This document shows positions 13,119 to 24,663 of a stretch of 64,000 nt of DNA, piece after piece. Position numbers and translations under genes: made by a program. A model generated the notes under the pieces. It was not told the DNA's origin. It ran no database searches and saw nothing but the letters and a program-made list of their open reading frames with translations. Each line of letters opens with the position of its first letter. Position 1 is the stretch's first letter. The stretch lies in the NCBI GenBank assembly GCA_037953745.1, contig JBAKBP010007185.1:1-64000 (forward strand), read 5' to 3'. Source of the DNA: Lithodes maja (Eukaryota; Arthropoda; Malacostraca; Decapoda; Lithodidae).

Positions 13119-13339
13119 ATTACTTTACGCCACTTATTAACTGGACGCTCGTTTCTATAAACCTGGCTTACTTAGGACCAAGAAAACACGGAAGGTTGAG
13201 AAGGAAGAATAAATACTTAATATAAAAAAAATACATAAATAAATAAGTAGAGATTTTCGCATAGGGGAATACACAATACTAGGGAATGTATTAAGTAACA
13301 CCGCGCTCTTAACATTAATCATCAACTACAAACCCCAAT

Positions 13340-13396
13340 GCACTTGAATAAACTAATGAAAGCATGTGGTTCTCCCGGGATTCGAACTCGTAGGAC
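13340..13396 (-). mobile_element. tRNA-derived SINE fragment
   Basis: Read on the minus strand this contains a box-B-like GAGTTCGAATCCCGGG followed by GAACCACATGCTTTCATTA, which matches the SINE at 13678-13790. A 40-bp block beginning GGACCAAGAAAAC occurs at 13174 and again at 13393, so a local duplication is also present. An (AG)n run lies at 13538-13561. Confidence 0.5.
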
Positions 13397-13677
13397 CAAG
13401 AAAACCACGAAGGTTGAGAAGGAAGGACCGGAAATGCCTTAAGTGGCAAGTGTGGTGGTGTGGTGGTGTGTGTGTGTTGGCTTCCTGTGGCTGTATAAGG
13501 TATGGGGGGGAAGAGGTGTGTGTAGGGCAGTAGGGGAGAGAGAGAGAGAGAGAGAGAGAGATGTTTTGAAAGCTTAACATTTGAAATGCCACTGCTATAC
13601 CGATGTCTTCATTATATACCATTATTCAAGGGTATTACTATTGTAGATCCTTCCAATGTTGGGTTCTTATAACTGTC

Positions 13678-13790
13678 TTGATGGTGTAATGGTTAGAGTG
13701 TTTAACATCTGTGTGTGGTAGCCCAAGTTCGAATCCCGATGGACCACATGCTATCATTAAATTAATTGGCAGGTGTTTGGTGTTGGAGTG
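13678..13790 (+). mobile_element. tRNA-derived SINE
   Basis: The head has a box A (TGGTGTAATGGTTAGAGTG) and a box B (GTTCGAATCCC), spaced as in tRNA, followed by the body GGACCACATGCTATCATTA shared with 13340-13396. The acceptor stem does not pair well, so I call a SINE and not a functional tRNA. Confidence 0.6.
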
Positions 13791-14175
13791 GAATTAATAC
13801 AAACAAATATTATTAGTAAATGAGTTAAATCGAGTCGAAATACTTTTAAGTTTTCTTCCTGAGCGGGTTGAGAGTAAGAATAGCAGGGTGATAAAAGAAA
13901 AATACACTGCGGAATTAGGGCCAGGCTGGCTTAAAGTTGAAGGTGGAAGATGAAGAGAGGAAAGTTGGATACTGTCATTGCTGAGGGAAGCCAGGAAGTA
14001 ACACTAACATCCTGAATATCCGTAAATGTTTATATTCTGAGTGAGCATAACATTTCCATTCATTACATAATAAATGCAAATCTACAGTCTGAAATGTAAG
14101 TGAAGAGACAGAGCGAGAGAGAGAGAGAGAGAGAGTTACATATAGTTGCATAGATACACATACCACACAGACCCC

Positions 14176-14688
14176 GAGGTCCCTACTAGGCAGTCCGGCC
14201 TTACATTTTTTTTTCTTTTTTTCTTATCACCCCAGCCCCCTCTAGATATAAGTCAAGCCTTGCCTTGGAAGCGTTTATTGTGTCGCTCTCTACCATTCTC
14301 GCTGGTAGTATATTCCACTCTGTCACCACACTGTAGGTGAAGAAACTCTTTGTGACATCTACAGTACTATGGGTTTCAGAGGCCGTGTTACATCGTTTTT
14401 CAGGAATAACTTATGAACAAACAGTTTGATCAATATGATTTTTTGCCACAACTTGTTTCACACCGTGCCCTATTTTTTTGGTTTAATATTGTGCATTAAC
14501 AAAAGTGGATAAGCCACTTGTCCCTGTGTCATAAGGTTAAAGTCACACCTGAATGACTAGGAAACGAACAATGCTACCGTGGCGTACCTGTGAAACCAAT
14601 ACACCATTATTGCTCCTCCATCAAACACGGTAGTTATCTACACCACCCAACCCTATTATCGTCTTTATAGTCAAGTTATCTGTCTCTA

Positions 14689-14744
<56 letters not shown>

Positions 14745-15564
14745 TAAATATATATTTTTGTATATATATATTTAATAGTGACAGATAATTTGACTATAAA
14801 GACGATACTAGGGTTGGGTGGTGGCTGATGACTACCGTGTTTGATGGAGGAGCAATAATGGTTTGGTGGATTCACAGGTAAGCCACGGTAGCTTTGTTCA
14901 TTTCCTAGTCATTCAAGTGGGCTTTTACCTCATAACACATTGACAAGTGGCTTAATTATCCACTTTTGTTAATGTACAATATTAAAACAATTAGAGCACG
15001 GTGTGAAACAAGCTGTGGCAAAACATCATACTGATCCAACTGTTTGTTCATAAGTTATTCCCGAAAAAACGATGTAACACGGCCTCTAAAACCCATAGTA
15101 GGTTTGCCCTTTGGATTTTAATTTCATTCCATTTCCGCGAGTTTGAGTATTATTATTGAATGTGAATAGCGCATTTCTATTGACTTTGTCGAAGCCTTTC
15201 AGTATCTTAAAACATTCAATAAGTTGACCCCTCAACCTCATCTTTTTTAATGAGAACAGATTCAATCGTTTAAGTCTTTCTTCATATATTATGGTGTATT
15301 TCTTAATGAGGGTACCATCTTCGTCACTCTACGCTGCACTGACTCGAGTCTTACAATGTCCTTACTCAGATAAAGTGACCAGAACTGCACACCATATTCA
15401 AGGTGGGGCCTCACCATACTTTGAACAGTGGCACTATTACGTTCTCATGCTTATATGTCAATTTTCGTTTAATAAAGCCCAATACTCTGTTTGCCTTATT
15501 TGCAGCTGCTATACATTGGTCGGAAGTTTTTAGGTTTTTAGATATTAGTATCCCTAGGTATTTT

Positions 15565-15565
<1 letters not shown>
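14176..15565 (-). mobile_element. CR1/L2-type LINE, 3' part of RT ORF (interrupted)
   Basis: The minus-strand conceptual translation gives the RT C-terminal region typical of CR1/L2 elements: KYLGILISKNLKTSDQC at about 15555-15505, then the HLEYGVQFW, VQRRVTKMVPS, RLRGQLIE and TRGNGMKL motifs down to about 15110. It resumes after an insertion (14367-15098) with VTKSFFTYSVVTEWN and ARLDLYLEG. The frame is broken in places. It is 5'-truncated and abuts an (AG)n run at 15566. Confidence 0.75.
14367..15098. mobile_element. 732-bp palindromic MITE with TA target duplication
   Basis: Two arms of about 330 bp are inverted copies starting CTATGGGTTTCAGAGGCCGTG. They are separated by an (AT)n loop at about 14693-14770. 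The element is bounded by TA (14365-14366 and 15099-15100) and interrupts the LINE fragment above, which reads through if the element is removed. TA duplication and the absence of an ORF suggest a Tc1/mariner-driven foldback MITE. Confidence 0.8.
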
Positions 15566-15599
<34 letters not shown>

Positions 15600-15882
15600 G
15601 CGGCCATGTCCTGCAGAGAGAAAGGAAACCAGAAACAAAACAATTCAATATTTTACAAACTTACTAGAAACTTTTGCAAGTTTAATATTTACAAGCATGT
15701 ACACACCCGCCAAAGGAATAGGGTGTTTGGATTAGTTTGGGTTAGAAAACGTTAGATTGTAGTAGATATAATATATATAGTGTATTGGCAGAGTAAAGTG
15801 AAAATTATTACCATTAACAATTAAAATATATAGATATTTATTGGAATTCTATCATGCTACTATTCTTCAAGGGGAGAGAGAG

Positions 15883-16149
15883 TCATTTCAAGGTAAGTAT
15901 TGGCAGCAGTGTTCTGAACTTTACCCATCCGCATCTAATTCTGGCGACAGTGGCGGCCTTGGCCTCACCACCGGCAGAGATGGTCTCTCCCAAGTAGCAA
16001 AACTTGTCATCCATCCCCAGTGACTCATTGCCAAAATTAACACTCTTGAGCCAGACATTGAACACAAGGTAACCAATGCATAACGATTTCTCAACTACGG
16101 ACTTCTTCTTCGACAGAGGTTTAACACAGTGCTGTGATATTTGGCACAA
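15883..16149 (-). pseudogene. RTE-like LINE RT fragment
   Basis: The minus-strand frame contains MDDKFCYLGETISAGG followed by VARIRCGWVKF and LLPILT. This resembles the conserved region after the RT palm in RTE-like endonuclease-reverse transcriptases of marine invertebrates. Only this short piece survives, with no catalytic motif. It is a relic, about 70 bp upstream of another RTE-like fragment on the opposite strand. Confidence 0.6.
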
Positions 16150-16215
16150 TAAATCGGATAAACTTTTACTGAGCAGAGTGTATTCCTAAAAATAATATGA
16201 ATTATTATATAGGAA

Positions 16216-17062
16216 ATGGGAGGGAAATGAGTGGAAGCTACCTATACTGCTGTTTGCGGATGATACAGTTCTGATGAGTGATAATGAATGGGAGTTGCAG
16301 GGTCTGGTAAATGAGTTTGGAACAGTGTGCGAAAAACGGAATTTGAAGGTAAATGTGGGGAAGAGCAAGGTTATGGTCTTCGAAAGGAGTGAAGTCACAG
16401 AGTGTGAGGTGAAGCTGAACGGTCAGGCTATGGAGATCGTCAACTCTTTTAAGTATCTGGGCAGTGTGTTGAGTAAAGATGGGACTATGGATGAAGAAGT
16501 GCGGGAGAGGGTACAACAGGGGAAGAGGGTTGTAGGAACGCTGAAAGCAGTAACAAGAAATAGGGTGGTCAGTATGGAAGTGAAGAAGTCATTGCATGAC
16601 AGTGTAGTAATCCCGACACTGACTTACGGAAGCGAAGCATGGACGTTGGTTGAGAGACTCAGACCAAGAGTGAGAGCAGTGGAAATGAATTACTTAAGAA
16701 GTGCGTGCGGAGTTACATGGAGGGATAGACAGACTAATGAAGAAGTAAGAAGGAGGTGTCATATGGAGGTAGATGTGCTGGAAAGTGTGAAAAGGAACAA
16801 TTTGAGATGGTTCGGCCATATGGAATGTATGGAAAGCGAGAGAATGACTAAGAGGGTGTACGAGAGTGAGGTGGAGGGACAGAGAGGGAGAGGTAGACCG
16901 AAGGAGAGGTGGAAGGATGGAGTGAGAAAGTATATGAACGAAGGCGGTGCTTGTTGGGGGGAGGGGCGTCGACTGACTGGGGACAGAGGTGCATGGGGCG
17001 GTTCGTTCGTGGCCACCCCTTCGGGGATCACGGCGTGAGGCAATAGATAGATAGATAGATTA
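16216..17062 (+). mobile_element. RTE-like LINE, 5'-truncated, (GATA)n tail
   Basis: The insert starts within the RT palm. The frame reads LLFADDTVLM just before the ATG at 16274, then FKYLGSVLSKDG, TLTYGSEAWTL, the RDRQTNEEVRRRC block and the glycine/arginine-rich GRGRPKERW end, and stops at 17038. A (GATA)n tail at 17043-17060 is a common 3' terminus in arthropod RTE elements. The ORF is open for 254 codons but lacks the endonuclease and most of RT, so it is a dead copy. Confidence 0.8.
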
Positions 17063-17415
17063 TATAGGATTATACACCACACAATGCATCAGCAACATTT
17101 TATACATTAGAAAAACAGTGGAAATTATTTACTGAGTAAAGATAACAGCTCCTGCAAGAACAAAATATATCCTCGAAAAAAGAAAGTTTATTAATGTCTC
17201 GTAATTTTCTATTTAATGTTTTAACTTTAGCACTTGTAGGGAGAAAAATAAGGAAGATCCATTCACCTCCTTTGGTGCATTTTGTTATAAAATCGGGAAT
17301 GTTCTCAAAGTGCCATTAAAATGTGCTGCCGTGTATGAGGGGTTGGTGTGTGGTGGTGATGGCGGTGTGTGGTGGTGATGGTGGTGGTGGTGGTATTTGA
17401 TGGTGTGTGAGGGGT

Positions 17416-17898
17416 GTTACTCAGTTACTTGTTCGTCAAGGGGAATCCACGCAATGCGAGCTAAGCTCATTATTATCGCGCCTCCTTAACTGGGAATGTA
17501 TTGCGTGAAATGCATGTTAAGTGTTTTATGTACTGTTGGAATGGCTGTGGATGTGTGTGTAGTCTGTGTGTTTAACCTATTGGCGACATCGGAAACGAAG
17601 GCTTAGGGTGGATCTGTATGGTACCGTTCTCACTATAGACGGTACCGTCTCGCCCGAAGGCTTAGGTAGCCATCAGCTTAGGTGAACCATATGATACCCA
17701 TCTCGGCTTGTACCATTTTTGCCAACCCCAGATGGGACGTCACAACGTCGTCCCCTTATTCCAGGTACCTATTTACAGCTAGGTGAACTGAGGCTAACAC
17801 ATGAAAGGAGACAAACCCAATTTGTCTCCGCCCGGCCGGGGATTGAACCCCCGACCCCTCGTGTGTGAGACGAGAGCTCTACCTACTAGGCTACGGGC
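17416..17898 (-). mobile_element. tRNA-Val-derived SINE, copy 1
   Basis: On the minus strand it starts with a 72-nt tRNA-like head (17827-17898). The anticodon stem-loop is CTCGT/CTCACAC/ACGAG (CAC, Val) and box B is GGGTTCAATCCC. A body of about 410 bp follows, also present at 42066-42546. The body contains an internal GGTACCGT/ACGGTACC inverted repeat. GGTGTG-rich low-complexity DNA flanks it at 17333-17410 and 17900-18045. Confidence 0.8.
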
Positions 17899-18076
17899 TG
17901 TGTGTGTTGGTGTTGGTGTTTGATGGTGTGTGAGGGGTTGGTGTGTGGTGGTGTGTGAGGGGTGTGTGTTGGTGATGGTGTGTGATGGTGTATGGTGGTG
18001 TTTGATGGTGTGTGAAGGGTTGGTGTGTGGTGATGTGTGGTGGTAATAGTGAGACGCAGTTTGGTCAGTGGACGTA

Positions 18077-18286
18077 CAGTCACGAGCATAAATGCTGCGA
18101 CATCAACCAGACAACGTTAACTCCTTCATCACGAGAGGTCTATACTAAGCTGAATACAATTGTCTGACGGTAGCTAGAATGAAATATAGAAATTATTGTC
18201 AGTTTGAATAAAAAGTTTAGCAATACCTTAGGAGACGAAGGGGCGAACATATCTGGTTGGTGTCGCAGTATTTATGCTCGTGACTG
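18077..18286. mobile_element. TA-flanked MITE, copy 1 (210 bp)
   Basis: Terminal inverted repeats start CAGTCACGAGCATAAATGCT, continue through GCGACATCAACCAG, and mirror at the right end. TA dinucleotides lie at 18075-18076 and 18287-18288. No ORF. Tc1/mariner-type by target site. Confidence 0.8.
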
Positions 18287-18288
18287 TA

Positions 18289-18497
18289 CAGTCACAAGCA
18301 TAAATGCTGGACAACAACCACATAACATTACCTCCTTCAACACTAGATGGCTATACTTAGCTGAATAAAATCATCCTATGGTAGCAAGAATGAAATAGAA
18401 AAATCGTTGTGGGTTTCAAAATTCAGTTTAGTATTACCTTTCTAAACAAAGGGGCAATTGTTTTCTGGTTGGTGTCGCAGCATTTATGCTTGTGACA
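18289..18497. mobile_element. TA-flanked MITE, copy 2 (209 bp)
   Basis: A diverged second copy of the MITE at 18077-18286, in the same orientation, sharing the TA at 18287-18288. Its right end has decayed (GTGACA before TA at 18498-18499). Confidence 0.75.
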
Positions 18498-18499
18498 TA

Positions 18500-18690
18500 C
18501 AGTCTGGGACTAAAGTCGTGTTATGGATCTTCAGCCATCCATTAGTGCCCTCTGACGGTGGTATGCGAAACAATCCGAGATTTGATGTTTTTAGCTCTCC
18601 ATAGATGGCTTTGTTCGACATCCAGGTAGCGCCAAAAGTAAGCGAGAAACTTCCTGTTTCTTGGTGGATTACGACCATGCCAAATAAAAC
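18500..18690 (+). mobile_element. dispersed element starting CAGTCTGGGACTAAAGTCGT
   Basis: It follows the TA at 18498-18499 directly and ends against an (AC)n run at about 18691-18712. A second copy lies inverted at 24664-24854, sharing the CATCCATTA.TGCCCTCTGA, CCATAGATGGCT and GCGAGAAACTTC blocks. It is non-coding, probably another TA-targeting MITE. Confidence 0.65.
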
Positions 18691-18720
18691 ACACACACAC
18701 ACACACACGTACAAACACAC

Positions 18721-20040
18721 TACTTCATTTGTTTAATGTATGGAATATATAATGCTTAAAGGAAGCGAAAATGCACTTGATATCCATGACAGATGTAACA
18801 GGCATACATTTCAGAGTTAGAAGTGGTGTGTGTCATTTTCCTGTATAGGTATATATCCCTATATATCCCTATCCATATATATATCCCTATATACAGTAGT
18901 TTATTCATGCAAATAGTATAACCAATAATGGGTGTTTGTAGTATAGGTCGTTAAATGGCGGTATTGCTAGCACCAATAAAATATGTATATACAATTGAGA
19001 TTAGGATACTAACAATGCAACACAAATACTGTCATTGAATATTGTATGGTTCATAGGAATGACATAACGTGGTGTAACATAACGTTAATTAGACCACAAA
19101 ATATATGATATTATTATAATGTCGAGGAACAATAGAAGGACATAATTGAAGGATTACATATAAGAATATGTATATACAGCATATACTGTATTAAAGCAAT
19201 GTTGTGCTTTATTTAATTCCATCATCCCAAACAGTAAATTGTGGAGATCCCTACGCCCAACCTTGGTATGTATCACAACACCGTTCGATCATCCCGACGA
19301 CTATTTTATTATTAAAATAATACCACTACAAACGTTAATATGTTTCACTATTCCATACCTCCTTCTAACAGAGTTTGATAGTAGTGTAATAAATAAAGTT
19401 CATATGTTATTCCCATACCGTCTATATCTCATATCTTTATAGAGGAGAGTGAAAGTTTATGAAACGCTCCGAAGCAAGGAGAAAATAACTATAGCTCTTT
19501 TAGTACTTTGGGACGTAGGAAGAAAACGTTAACATCCAATTATTCATAAGTCAAACTAGGTCTTATTAAACCCTTTTCTTCTATGGAGACTTTCTAATGA
19601 TGTATAATAACATATAATTACTAGAATATGGCATGAGATTGATTTAGGGTTTAGAGAAAAGTGTATACAGCTTCTCAGACTGTAATAAGGTAGTCAAGCT
19701 ATTTGTATGCATATACTATAAAACCTAGTTGTGACCATTGTTTATATGATACAGCATACCTCTAATTGTTTAAAGGTTTGATAATCATCGGGCCTAATCA
19801 GTATCTGATAATATTGAATAACTTTTCATAGTAACTATTTTATGCAAGGTTTCATAAGTCATCCACATTAAATCCAGTGCCTTGGAGAATTCATCTCTTC
19901 TCGCATCGACTGACACAATAATATTATTGACACAATTATTTGTGTTAGGTTTTCTAGTTATGTCTTTGCTTAACAGGTCAAGCATCCTTTCTTTGCCAGT
20001 TAATTAATCTGAATGATAGTAGGTTGTATATTCGGTTATA
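18721..20040. other. no recognisable feature
   Basis: AT-rich sequence with short TATATCCC reiterations at 18845-18895. I see no ORF with recognisable similarity, no inverted repeat and no RNA motif. Confidence 0.5.
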
Positions 20041-20382
20041 TTCAACGACACTAGTGCAGCGTTATGAGAAACAATTTATTAGGGAAAATAGGCACCAATA
20101 GATTCGCCATATTTTTCTCCATATAGTCCGCAAGGAGGATTTTCGTTATCAACAAATTGAAAAATGCCCACTTCACAGACAAATACACCAAAAATCTAAC
20201 TCAAAGCGGGGATGTGGGGGCGGCAGCCCCCACCTATAATACTAGGATAGGTTAGGTAAGGTTGTTAGGTTAGGCTAATGTCCTTTCAAAGGGGTATAGG
20301 CTAGTAAACACTAGGATAGCCTATACCCGGTCAGAGGTAAGAAGAAGAAGAAGAAGAGTCCTGCAGTAGTCTCCTTGAATGT
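20041..20382 (+). repeat. 342-bp dispersed repeat, copy 1
   Basis: Near-identical in the same orientation to 26310-26651. It contains a GTTATGAGAAACAATTTATTAGGGAAAA motif split here as GTTATGAGAAAC plus AATTTATTAGGGAAAA, a perfect hairpin at 20214-20233 (GTGGGGGC/GCCCCCAC stem), TTAGG-like runs and an (AAG)n stretch. The AATTTATTAGGGAAA motif also occurs in the inverted repeats at 33976 and 41222, so the ends may be related. Non-coding. Confidence 0.75.
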
Positions 20383-21255
20383 TACCGTATATTCTACCAT
20401 GTTAAGATTATTGGCTTACAAAATATAACTTATATTTATAAAATACTTCTTTGAACTTTCTTCTTATATGAATCGAGAATATCTTTCCACTATGCAGGGC
20501 AATTTACCCAGTTCAGTACCCATTACAAAATGTGTCCCTATTATTTGTATCCTGTTGTAGCATGCTGCCTAATAATGCACATCATGTTACACGAGAGCAA
20601 TCTTCTTAAAATCAAGATGTACAGAGTACATTTGTTTTCTTTCACTCTCTGGGTAATATAAGCTGCCCATATTGACCCGCCAGCATATTTCCGAAGTCGA
20701 GACTAGTATATATCATAGGGGAAATTAGGACCAATCAGAGGCCGCAGTGACAGTGACGTCACCCACAAGGGGAGGAGCCAGTCTGTCTGTCACTCTCTCT
20801 CTCTCTGGGTGAGGAGCCTGCCTGCCTCTCTTTGGTTTCTCTCTCTCTCTCTGGTAAATAGAAGAAGTAAGTCACCTAGTATAACAAGTTATTTCAAATA
20901 TTAACTACATTAAGGATACATTATGATTGTGCTATGTTATGGTTATGAGTAAATAAGAGTGGCCTACCGTATTACGCGTATTGCACAGCCATGGACAGAA
21001 ATTCCTTAGACAATATTAGAAGGCACAATATTATTTCACTGGCGAACTATATTGATTCCTGTGACACTTAAGCAGTTAACCTGTGCTGATAATTTCAAGA
21101 AGGAACTTAAGTCACTCATATATCTAAAGGGTTATATATACAGTATATACATAGCCTATACATTACTTTATTTTAAATGTCATTTACACATTAACATTAT
21201 CAGATAGTACAAAATATATTAAGCATCAAATGTTATGAAATAGTTAATGGTTTAA

Positions 21256-21693
21256 CCCGTGGAGCCCCGGCTAGTTTTGTAATGTTTGCGCACCAGAACC
21301 CGGCCGGTTTTCAAAAAATGGTTTTATTCCAGAAACAATAGCGAATGGGTTGGGAATGAAGGAAAAACCACGAAAAACCGCTCAAAAAGCTTAAAAAATG
21401 GTCCTACAGAGCCCCCGAAAATGGATTTTACAAGAGTAAAAAATTGAAGGTAATTATGCCAAAAAACCAGGTTATTGCGCGCTCGCGCGCACGCACGTGG
21501 ACTTTGAGAGTTTTCAACCATCGGCACGGTTGCGTGGGATACGTACACAGTTCCCATACAAATCTGAGCCCTCTTGAGTGGCTACACCTGAGGTCACGGT
21601 CGGCGCAATTAGGGTGACGCGTCAGACGCGTCTCTGGGGCTGTGCGTTACATACATCGCCGACGCGTCAGGCGCGTCGCTGGGGCTGTACGGG
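21256..21693. mobile_element. TTAA-flanked MITE nested in the MULE-like element
   Basis: TTAA at 21252-21255 and 21694-21697 flanks ends CCCGTGGAGCCCC and GGGGCTGTACGGG. The right part has two imperfect copies of a GACGCGTCAG.CGCGTC block. The 77-codon minus-strand frame inside has no recognisable domain, and I do not call it a gene. piggyBac-type by target site. Confidence 0.65.
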
Positions 21694-22003
21694 TTAAGTG
21701 CATAAGGTAGAGCCAAAGGCTAATTAGTAGGCTATATAATTATACGATACGTGTTAGTGAGTTGGGCCTAGGCCTATAGGCTACTTAGGCCTTATAATTA
21801 GGGTTGGGTGTGAAGGGGATCTGCCTTGTGTGACCCAATCGACTTTCTGTAGACTCCCATTTTCTTTTATTCTTATGTATGACAGCTATTTCTATATTTT
21901 GCTAAATATTACTTTTATTGTAGTCGATATGTTATGATGTGACAATGTTAATGAATATTTATATAAGTACAGTAGTGGTTAGGGCTCCTTGAACACCTCT
22001 TAA

Positions 22004-22048
22004 CCCCATTATATCCAGGGCGGTACAATATTGTACGCCCTTGGTACT
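22004..22048. repeat. 45-bp TTAA-bounded near-palindrome
   Basis: TTAA at 22000-22003 and 22049-22052 encloses a near-perfect palindrome around 22017-22041 (GTACAATATTGTAC core inside GGGC/GCCC). It could be a miniature end-to-end remnant of a TTAA element. Confidence 0.35.
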
Positions 22049-22387
22049 TTAAGCCAATATAATATGTCATTTTTAAATAAAGCACAATGTTACAAATAAT
22101 CCTGATCAAGACACTGGGAACACAACAAATAACGATTTTAAGCAAAAAAACAAGGAGTTCAATCAGCCTGTTCTCTAATATTAACGATGTTTATCGTGAA
22201 AGACGCTGAACATAAAGAAACCATACGATATGCAGTGAGACATTTGGCATAAAGGATACACTCACCTGTAAGGTTGGACTGTGATTCCAGATGTACGATG
22301 AGATATAATTGTGAATTTTGTTATTCCCTTCATATCAATCTATCACTTTCTCTCCTATCATTGATCTTTATTTATTCCCTTAGTCTA

Positions 22388-22470
22388 TGTCTCGATTCAG
22401 CCACCCCCAGCTATGGGGTATGTGCCTGAGTGTATACATACATACATACATCCATACAGACATACATCTG
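22388..22470 (-). repeat. dispersed repeat fragment with (ATAC)n run
   Basis: Inverted partner of 12123-12168. A run of ATAC tetramers at about 22433-22470 abuts it. Confidence 0.4.
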
Positions 22471-23040
22471 TAGGCCTACATACATAATATTATGGAATGA
22501 GATCATTACATATGCGGAGAGAGAGAGTGAAAAGTGACCATTTATAGTTTATTTACGTTGTGCATGAATGTAAATTTAAATGATAATGATAAATAAAACA
22601 GGAACTATTTGAAACAATTTAACTGTCTAAGGAGAACTGGCAACACCCTCCTCCTCAAATCTTGGGATGAAAGATGCCAGAATCGCAAAATTTTCATTGT
22701 TTACTCTATTGCTTTTCAAGTAAAACTATAATTAATGGGAATAACATAATATTATTGTACTCTGGATGCTTATTTAATCTAGACAGATACTATGCGAATA
22801 AATATTGATAACTTGTTATACTAGGTGACTTACTTCTTCTATTGACCAGAGAGAGAGATAAACAAACGAGAGGCAGGCAGGCTCCTCACCCAGAAAGAGA
22901 GAGAGAGAGAGACACAGACAGACTGGCTCCTCCCCTTGTGGGTGACGTCACTGCCACTGCGGCCTCTGATTGGTCCTAATTTCCCCTATGATTATACTAG
23001 TCTCGACTTCGGAAATATGCGACCCCGCCAAACCCTACAA

Positions 23041-23342
23041 GCCTCTCTCCCACTATCCCTCCCTCCCTTCACCTCCCACTACCCCCTACCCCTTCCTCCC
23101 TCCACCTCCCACTACTCCTTCCTCCCGTCACCTCCCACTAGCCCTCCCTCCCCCCACCTCCCTCCCTCCACCTCCCACTACCCCTCCCTCCCTCTCTGCA
23201 CCTCCCACTAACCCTCCCTCCCTCCACCTCTCACTACCCCCTCCCTCCCTCAACCTCCCAATACCCCTCCTTCCCTCCATCTCCCACTACCCCTCTTTCC
23301 CTCTACCTGACACACACTCACACTCTCTCTCTCTCTCTCTGG
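23041..23342. repeat. C-rich minisatellite plus (CT)n
   Basis: Irregular repeats of about 25 bp built from CTCCCACTACCCCTCCCTCC, almost free of G on this strand, ending in a CT run at 23323-23342. The overlapping Pro/Ser/Leu-rich frames are repeat translations. Confidence 0.85.
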
Positions 23343-24645
23343 TATCGTGAAGTCACTGTGCGAGAAATACGATTTTGAAGAGATATGCTAACAATGCAGT
23401 TGATGTTTGAATGGAGAATTATACTCACCTGGTGGAAAACTATCGTTTATTATTTACATGGACGCGACAAGTTTTGACTTTCACAACCACTGTTCACAGC
23501 CCTTCACAACTGAATAGATCTACAAATAGAGTCGAAACTTGGAGTGTCCTTGTAAATAATGCAACATCCTTTTCTCCCTTGTGGGTATGATTCAAAGAAG
23601 ACTAGTTTATTGTGTCCTTGAACTTAACTTGTAGAGTGTATATCGTGTATATCAAGTAAATTAAACTTACACAATATACTTAACGAAATTGATTACTATA
23701 CAGTCATTAAAACGGATTAAAGGTGAATTTTAATATAATATTTTGTTATTGATGGGATATCATTAACACATATCAAGTCAACAACAGATGAGGGAGAAGA
23801 CGGGTAAGGGTTAGATATTGCATAAGCTGTGGGAGAGAAAATGAAGGGGAGCCGCTAAGGAGATCGGCTAGGGAAGAGGGCGGTCAAGAGAGAATAAGAA
23901 AGGGAAGGCTTATTGATGGGCACCAGATAACTAGGAACAGTATATCAACAGATTATGGACTGTCACTGGAACCTGGCAACAAAGGCAGAGCGTGGGGACA
24001 TTCCCTGATATAAAAAAAAACATGTAATAGCGTAGTGTGGCCGAGTCTCAGGCGAACCAAGGCAGTCCCCTACCATCTATTATGATGGAAAGAACACTGC
24101 CAGGGAATTATGGTAGGTTTAGTGAAGTGTAGATTGTTATTTGTCATGAACGTCCAATCTGCTTGCCACCACTGACGGAGGAGTTGGGTAACGTTTGAGA
24201 AATAATCAGATACAGGAATATGTCACAGCATGATCAAGTTGAATAGATTTGTTACGCAAAAAGTCATAGTTATGCCAATATCCACTAGGTGTAATATAAT
24301 TATAAAACAATCATGTTAACTAAATGTATATATAATTCCTACATGAAATATGACTAATTATAATAGGCTATAGACTTGTGTTGCATTACTTACAAAGTTG
24401 TGTATACTGTATCCACTATATACCATTTCCCTAGTAAGCTAGAATACTCGGTGTGCCTTATTTACAGTGCTAGGTTTTACCATTATTATTTATTGAATCA
24501 TTAATATCCGGAACAGCGTCTTTATACATTATTCTCATTTATTTTCGATAATTTTCCTATGCAGGAGTAAAACTAGCATAATTCGACTGTACATAAATTA
24601 TCGTTGTAGAACATAATAATATTCCTTTCATTCTGATAATGAAGT
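23343..24645. other. no recognisable feature
   Basis: AT-rich DNA. No ORF, structured repeat or RNA element recognised. Confidence 0.5.
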
Positions 24646-24663
24646 AGTGTGTGTGTGTGTGTT

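Larger units (their letters stand above)
20683..23020. mobile_element. 2.3-kb long-TIR element, MULE-like
   Basis: Inverted repeats of about 220 bp (20683-20905 and 22800-23020) begin GCATATTTCCGAAGTCGAGA and share a CT/AG-rich centre and a TGACGTCAC block. Abutting them directly are GACCCGCCA (20674-20682) and GACCCCGCCA (23021-23030), a 9-10 bp target duplication. Long TIRs plus a 9-10 bp duplication are typical of Mutator-like elements. I see no transposase, so it is non-autonomous. Its interior carries a TTAA-flanked MITE (21256-21693). Confidence 0.65.

Noticed and set aside
13678..13752. Functional tRNA gene
   Set aside because: Boxes A and B are present, but the acceptor stem does not pair and the downstream body is shared with 13340-13396.
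17827..17898. Functional tRNA-Val gene
   Set aside because: A second copy at 42066 shares about 410 bp of downstream sequence, and acceptor stems pair imperfectly. It is a SINE head.
22936..23350. Pro/Ser/Leu-rich ORFs
   Set aside because: Translations of the C-rich minisatellite in two frames.
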